In this document: in pieces, positions 5,433 through 9,187 of the stretch | Numbering within the stretch: position 1 is the first letter of the stretch | Layout: every line of letters begins with the position of its first letter | Assembly (NCBI GenBank): GCA_946183715.1 | Contig: CAMHDB010000063.1 | Coordinates: 1 to 9,187, forward strand | Origin: an uncultured Oscillibacter sp. | GTDB taxonomy: Bacteria > Bacillota > Clostridia > Oscillospirales > Oscillospiraceae | DNA: 9,187 nucleotides | Direction of reading: 5' to 3' | Translations under genes and position numbers: made by a program | Notes under the pieces: model-generated | Databases searched by the model: none | What the model saw: only the letters and a program-made list of their open reading frames with translations | Told to the model about the DNA's origin: nothing

Positions 5433-6122
5433 ATGAACAGACGCGTAACCCGCCTTGGCGGACTGCTCGCGGCCTACCAGCGCCGCGACCCCGCCGCCCG
5501 AAGCAAACTCGAAATCTTCCTGCTGTACCCCGGCGTACACGCCATCCTCTGGCACCGCCTCGCCCACTGGCTCTACCGCCACGACTTACGCTTTCTGGCA
5601 CGCTGTGTCTCGCAGTGGTCGCGCTTCTGGACGGGAATCGAAATCCACCCCGGGGCCGTCATCGGACACCGCCTCGTCATCGACCACGGCATGGGCGTCG
5701 TTATCGGAGAGACGACCGAAATCGGCGACGACTGCTTACTTTATCAGGGCGTCACGCTCGGGGGTACCGGGAAGGATAAGGGCAAGCGGCACCCCACCCT
5801 CGGAGACAATGTACTCGTCGGCTGTGGCGCGAAAATCCTCGGGCCGTTCCGCGTCGGCGACAATGCCCGTATCGCCGGGGGCGCCGTCGTACTCCGGGAA
5901 GTCCCGCCGAACTGCACCGCCGTCGGCGTCCCGGCCCAGATAGTCCGCCGCGCCGGGGAACCCGTATTCTACGCCGACGACGTAGACCACACCAGCGTAC
6001 AGAACCCCACCCTAGAACGTATCGCCGCGCTGGCCGCGCGCGTCGCCGACCTAGAAAAGAAACTCGATATGCACACCGCGCCCATGCACACCGTCGACGA
6101 GTACGACGACTATGTAATCTGA
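5433..6122 (+). CDS. cysE: Serine O-acetyltransferase
   Basis: The product is 229 aa. It transfers acetyl from acetyl-CoA to L-serine, making O-acetylserine, the precursor that cysteine synthase converts to cysteine in the cytoplasm. An alpha-helical N-terminal part (about 1-65) precedes the left-handed beta-helix of hexapeptide repeats (about 68-172). Conserved elements are IEIHPGAVIG, DHGMGVVIGET with catalytic Asp84-His85, VTLGGTGK and KRHPTLGDNVLVGCGAKILG with His120. The C-terminal tail (about 173-229) contains a short coiled coil. The length suits the shorter Gram-positive/plant-type form. AAAGGAG precedes ATG 5433. The frame is open further upstream to 5340, but that lies inside the T-box and is not translated. 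It is followed after 28 bp by cysS, the T-box controlled order also known from B. subtilis cysE-cysS. Confidence 0.96.
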   Translation: MNRRVTRLGGLLAAYQRRDPAARSKLEIFLLYPGVHAILWHRLAHWLYRHDLRFLARCVSQWSRFWTGIEIHPGAVIGHRLVIDHGMGVVIGETTEIGDDCLLYQGVTLGGTGKDKGKRHPTLGDNVLVGCGAKILGPFRVGDNARIAGGAVVLREVPPNCTAVGVPAQIVRRAGEPVFYADDVDHTSVQNPTLERIAALAARVADLEKKLDMHTAPMHTVDEYDDYVI

Positions 6123-6150
6123 CGTGCGAAAATTCAACAGGAGGCCCACT

Positions 6151-7602
6151 ATGTATCTCTACAACTCCGCCACGCACCGCAAAGCCGAATTTACGACCCA
6201 CACCCCCGGACACGTCGAAATGTACACCTGCGGCCCGACGGTCTACCATTTCGCGCATATCGGGAATCTGCGCTCCTACCTCTGCGAAGACGTGCTCGAA
6301 AAGTTCCTCCGCTACGCCGGGTACTCCGTCAACCGCGTGATGAACATTACGGATGTCGGGCACCTCACGTCCGACGCCGACGAGGGCGAGGACAAAATGC
6401 TCAAGGGCGCGCGCCGCGAGCACAAGTCCGTCATGGAAATCGCGCAATTCTACACCGACCGCTTTTTCGACGACTGCCGCAAGCTCAACATCAAGCGTCC
6501 CGACACCGTACAGCCCGCCACGGGCTGCGTAGACGAGTATATTAAAATCATCTCCGGACTCATGGAGAAGGGCTACGCCTATTTCGCCGGGGGCAACGTC
6601 TATTTCGACACGTCGAAACTCCCCCGCTACTACGTCTTCAACGCCCACGACAAGGACGCCTTAGAGGTCGGCGTGCGCGACGGCGTGGAGGCCGATACCA
6701 ACAAGCGCAACAGCAACGATTTCGTACTCTGGTTTACGAAGTCGAAATTTGAAGACCAAGCCCTCAAATGGGATTCCCCGTGGGGCACGGGCTATCCCGG
6801 CTGGCATATCGAGTGCTCCGGAATCTCCCTGAAGTACAACGGGGAGTATTTGGATTTGCACTGCGGCGGCGTCGACAACGCCTTTCCCCACCATACGAAC
6901 GAAATCGCGCAGTCGGAGAGCTATTTGGGCCACCCGTGGTGCCCGTGGTGGTTCCACGTCGCGCACCTGAACACGTCCGACGGCAAAATGAGCAAGTCCG
7001 CCGGGGAATTTCTCACGGTGTCCCTGCTCGAAGAGAAGGGCTACGACCCCCTCGACTACCGTTTCTTCTGCCTGCAAAGCCACTACCGCAAAATGCTGGT
7101 CTTTACATGGGAGAACCTCGACAACGCGCGCGGGGCGTACAGGAAACTTGTGAAGCGTGTCGCGGCGCTCGACCCCGACGGCGGTACCGTCGATGAGGCG
7201 CTGTCGAAACAGTTCCGCGAGAAGTTCGTCGCCGTCGTGGGCAACGACCTGAATACCGCGTCGGGGTTGTCGCTGTTCTACGACGTGCTCAAAGCCGACG
7301 CCACCGACGCCACGAAACTTTCCATTATCGGCGGTTTCGACAGCGTTCTGGGGCTCTCCCTGCTCGAAAAGGCCGACGCCCTCCGGCAACAGGAGCGCAA
7401 GAGCGCGACGGCCTCCCATGACGGCTACGCCATTACCAGCGAGAGCGGCCCCGACGCCGAAATTGAGGCGTTGATTCTGTCGCGCTATCGGGCGAAGAAG
7501 GCGAGGGATTTCGCGGAGGCAGACCGTATCCGCGACGAACTCCGCGCGCGGGGAATCGAACTGACGGACGTGCCCGGCGGCGCGGTCTGGAAGCGCGTGT
7601 GA
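6151..7602 (+). CDS. cysS: Cysteinyl-tRNA synthetase
   Basis: The product is a 483-aa class I aminoacyl-tRNA synthetase that charges tRNA-Cys with cysteine in the cytoplasm. It shows the HIGH-type motif HIGN (residues 36-39) and the KMSKS loop (279-283). The four zinc ligands expected for cysteine discrimination are Cys27 (TCGPTVY), Cys222 (HIECSG), His247 and Glu251 (FPHHTNEIAQ). A helical anticodon-binding region occupies about 310-483, ending RDFAEADRIRDELRARGIELTD. ATG at 6151 is chosen because AGGAGG (6139-6144) sits 6 nt before it; an in-frame GTG at 6124 has no such site. It is the second gene of the T-box operon, so its expression rises when its own product tRNA is undercharged. No convincing intrinsic terminator follows the stop. 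Confidence 0.97.
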   Translation: MYLYNSATHRKAEFTTHTPGHVEMYTCGPTVYHFAHIGNLRSYLCEDVLEKFLRYAGYSVNRVMNITDVGHLTSDADEGEDKMLKGARREHKSVMEIAQFYTDRFFDDCRKLNIKRPDTVQPATGCVDEYIKIISGLMEKGYAYFAGGNVYFDTSKLPRYYVFNAHDKDALEVGVRDGVEADTNKRNSNDFVLWFTKSKFEDQALKWDSPWGTGYPGWHIECSGISLKYNGEYLDLHCGGVDNAFPHHTNEIAQSESYLGHPWCPWWFHVAHLNTSDGKMSKSAGEFLTVSLLEEKGYDPLDYRFFCLQSHYRKMLVFTWENLDNARGAYRKLVKRVAALDPDGGTVDEALSKQFREKFVAVVGNDLNTASGLSLFYDVLKADATDATKLSIIGGFDSVLGLSLLEKADALRQQERKSATASHDGYAITSESGPDAEIEALILSRYRAKKARDFAEADRIRDELRARGIELTDVPGGAVWKRV

Positions 7603-7800
7603 TATATTCCAGCGAATTTTTCCAAAGGCGAAAATCTGAAATTTCAAATTATCAAGCTCAAAAAATCCGCTTTTATTCTGATTTCAAGCCAATTTTTGGA
7701 TAAATTCTCAGAAATAACAATTCGCTCATTCCATGCTTTTTGGGAACACGCCCCACAAAGTGACCGGGATTCGCTCAATCCCCAAGCGAAAGGAGTAGTC
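7603..7800. other. AT-rich intergenic region between cysS and the Uma2 gene
   Basis: About 200 bp, much more AT-rich than anything to its left except positions 1-57. It has several T- and A-runs but no clear intrinsic terminator for cysS and no promoter with both boxes at good spacing. The Uma2 frame is open back to 7696, but codon use there is poor and the ribosome-binding site supports the start at 7801. The base composition shift suggests the DNA from here rightward joined the cysE-cysS locus later. Confidence 0.5.
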
Positions 7801-8370
7801 ATGGAAACGAATTTAGCCTACGAGTTAGAACAGCGGGAGGAAACCATTGGCGGGAAAGTCGTCATGATGGCGTCGCCGTCGCTGAACCACAATTTTGTCG
7901 CCGGGAATATCTACCGCCTTTTTGGGGATTATCTGGACAAGAGACCCTGTACGCCGTTCTCCGACAATACGAAAGTCGTCCTTGCCGACGACGAGCGCTA
8001 TATTCCCGACATGATGGTTGTCTGTGACCCGAAGAAGTTCGGCGACAACTGTGTCAACGGCGCGCCCGATTTGGTCGTCGAAGTCCTCTCCCCGGGCACC
8101 GCCCACAACGACCGCGGACACAAAAAGGACGCCTACGAAAAGTACGGCGTCCGCGAATACTGGATTGTCAGCCCCGGCGACCGTATCGTAGAGCAGTACG
8201 TGTCCGAGGGGGGGCGCTTTGTCCTGCGCGGCGTGTACGCGCAATATCCGAAGTATATGCTTGACGAGATGAAGGAAGCGGAGCGCGCCGCCGTCGTGAC
8301 GGAATTTCAATGCAGTCTGTTCGATGATTTGACCATCCGTCTCGACGACGTTTTCAAGCGTGTGACTTAG
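7801..8370 (+). CDS. Uma2 family (DUF820) PD-(D/E)XK nuclease-fold protein
   Basis: The product is 189 aa. Uma2 proteins share a restriction-endonuclease-like fold; most are uncharacterised and they occur in many copies in cyanobacteria and some Firmicutes. The N-terminus has the typical YELEQREETIGGKVVMMASPSLNHNFVAGNI opening. The predicted active site is Asp70 (RYIPDMMVV), Glu94 (APDLVVEVLSPGT) and Lys108/Lys109, followed by YEKYGVREYWIVSPGDRIVEQY, a family hallmark. AAAGGAG lies 7 nt before the ATG at 7801. It is alone on its strand and its stop overlaps the stop of the convergent DUF4830-like gene. The substrate and role (DNA repair, mobile DNA or defence) are not known, and the neighbours do not suggest one. 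Confidence 0.92.
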   Translation: METNLAYELEQREETIGGKVVMMASPSLNHNFVAGNIYRLFGDYLDKRPCTPFSDNTKVVLADDERYIPDMMVVCDPKKFGDNCVNGAPDLVVEVLSPGTAHNDRGHKKDAYEKYGVREYWIVSPGDRIVEQYVSEGGRFVLRGVYAQYPKYMLDEMKEAERAAVVTEFQCSLFDDLTIRLDDVFKRVT

Positions 8371-8828
8371 CGCGGGGCCTGTACGAGCGCCTCCTGAAAG
8401 CCGTTGGCCCCCGGGCAGAAGATGTCCCCCGCGACGGGAATCCCGTTGCACAGGTACAAGTTCGCCTGTACGCCCTTCTCGCGGTTTGGGTGGTTTGTCA
8501 CCGCGTAGGTATACCGCGACACGCTCTCCCCGCAATGCGGCCCGAGGTCGTAGCCCTGCGGAAGCTGTAGGGCGTTGTAGCTCAGGTATGGCTCCTCCAG
8601 CGTCTCCGGAAGCAGAAACTCATACGTTTCCACGGGTTCTTCTTCCACTTCCCAGCCCAGTTCCCGGAGATACGCCACCCGGTCGGCGTTGGTTTCGAGA
8701 ATCCGCGCCTCCTCGTCGGGGGCGGTCGGCGGTGTGCGCATAATCAGGAACGCCAGCCCTACCATAGCCGCCGCGAGCAGGATTATCAGCGTTTTGAGCG
8801 CCGGAAATTTCGCAGTCCAAATGAACAT
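8367..8828 (-). CDS. DUF4830-like membrane-anchored protein
   Basis: The product is 153 aa. One N-terminal membrane segment (about 11-30) is followed by a linker and a globular extracytoplasmic domain (about 42-148). That domain has the pattern seen in DUF4830 proteins of Clostridia: TNADRVAYLRELGWEVEEEPVE, then a YNALQLPQGYDLGPHCGE segment, RYTYAVTNHP, and a closing VAGDIFCPGANGF. Two cysteines (127 and 138) could form a disulfide. The function of the family is unknown. ATG at 8828 is preceded by GGGGAGGG at 8-nt spacing; no clear promoter is seen in the short upstream region. It converges on the Uma2 gene so tightly that the two stop codons share bases (8367-8370). The family assignment is from memory of the motif pattern. 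Confidence 0.75.
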   Translation of the reverse strand: MFIWTAKFPALKTLIILLAAAMVGLAFLIMRTPPTAPDEEARILETNADRVAYLRELGWEVEEEPVETYEFLLPETLEEPYLSYNALQLPQGYDLGPHCGESVSRYTYAVTNHPNREKGVQANLYLCNGIPVAGDIFCPGANGFQEALVQAPR

Positions 8829-8910
8829 CGTAGCATCCCTCCCCTGCGTTATATTCCGCGCCGCCCGGGATTATGACAGCGCGTGGCACTCCCCGCGAAT
8901 GTGACAAAAA

Positions 8911-9165
8911 GGGGCTGTCTCAAAATTCACGAAACGCACAAAAGAAAAATCGGGTCACAAAATGCCGCGGTTGACCTCATCGCAAGAATGAAACTCTCCG
9001 CCGTCGCTTACCGGGAAGCACGCCCCGGTCAAAGAGGGAGGAAGCCGCGCAAAGGCGAAAAAGTCAGGCTGGCGGACTTGTTTGAAACGGAACGGGCGTC
9101 TTTTCGGACGAAAAAAATCTGGTTGTATGGAAAGAACACCAGTTTCCAAGTTTTTGAGACAAAGT
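8911..9165. mobile_element. Decayed mini insertion element with 10-bp inverted repeats
   Basis: TGTCTCAAAA (8916-8925, preceded by GGGGC) and its exact inverse TTTTGAGACA (9152-9161) bracket about 225 bp holding an internal transposase fragment. GGGGCTGTCTCAAAA is a common terminal sequence of bacterial insertion elements. The right copy lacks the matching GCCCC, so that end is degenerate or not the original terminus. No target-site duplication is obvious. The structure is that of an internally deleted, non-autonomous element. Confidence 0.6.
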
Positions 9166-9167
9166 AA
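8964..9167 (+). pseudogene. Internal fragment of a DDE transposase
   Basis: An open frame encodes a stretch resembling the middle of DDE-type IS transposases: VDLIARMKLSAVAYREA, then a basic GQRGRKPRKGEKVRLADLF and KKIWLYGKN. In full-length relatives a HLITRVR.NAVAY segment, a GRGRPRKYGEKVKL..LF segment and an IYGK segment occur in this order before the final catalytic region. The N-terminal catalytic part and everything after LYGKN are missing, and the frame stops within a few codons of the right inverted repeat. It cannot be functional. The family is not assigned (IS4-like superfamily is my guess from memory of the motif pattern). Confidence 0.6.
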
Positions 9168-9187
9168 GTGAACCGCCGCTCGAACTG

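Noticed and set aside
5752..7647. Two minus-strand open frames (298 and 328 codons) opposite cysE and cysS
   Set aside because: Both mirror highly conserved enzymes on the other strand; GC-rich third positions create these frames.
7801..8828. Uma2 plus neighbouring membrane protein as a two-gene defence system
   Set aside because: The genes are convergent, not co-transcribed, and the membrane protein fits a DUF4830 family with no known link to defence.
1..9187. CRISPR array, tRNA, rRNA, origin or integrase attachment site
   Set aside because: No regularly spaced repeats, cloverleaf signatures, rRNA motifs or integrase gene were seen on either strand.

Overview
The window is GC-rich (about 60% by eye) and reads as chromosomal DNA of a Gram-positive, endospore-forming member of the Clostridia. 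A high-GC gut lineage such as Oscillospiraceae is my best guess. The reasons are the spoIVFA/spoIVFB sporulation pair with a sigma-E-like promoter, a cysteine T-box riboswitch before cysE-cysS, an S-layer-homology (SLH) fragment, a DUF4830-type membrane protein, and strong AGGAGG ribosome-binding sites before most genes. The taxonomic call is inference; the window has no rRNA or tRNA.

Layout. The left end (1-323) holds the 3' end of an SLH-domain gene cut off from any upstream part by two in-frame stops and an AT-rich hairpin, then a strong terminator. From 337 to 1203 a consensus-like promoter drives a 7-codon leader ORF and an unrecognised Ala-rich coiled-coil protein, closed by a terminator. 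On the minus strand (1201-2829) lies a spoIVFA-like LytM/M23 membrane protein followed by its partner spoIVFB-like M50 intramembrane protease, the pair that controls pro-sigma-K processing in sporulating cells. Further minus-strand genes are a membrane-anchored protein with two BIG2 domains (2965-3822), an acylphosphatase (3975-4247) and a water-type aquaporin (4305-4991).

A short divergent intergenic region then carries back-to-back promoters, for the aquaporin (minus) and for a T-box leader (plus). The T-box specifier is read as UGC (Cys), and it controls cysE (serine acetyltransferase) and cysS (cysteinyl-tRNA synthetase), so uncharged tRNA-Cys would raise both cysteine synthesis and tRNA charging. 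Downstream are a solitary Uma2-family putative nuclease (plus) and a convergent DUF4830-like membrane protein (minus) whose stop codons overlap. The right end is a decayed mini insertion element: a 10-bp inverted repeat enclosing an internal piece of a DDE transposase.

No CRISPR array, intact mobile element or recognisable new multi-gene defence system is visible. The most unusual whole-window signal is the complete absence of GATC, while GTAC, which has the same base composition, occurs more than fifty times. This suggests long-term counter-selection of GATC. The unknown coiled-coil gene with its leader ORF and the disrupted SLH locus are the other loci least explained by known biology.
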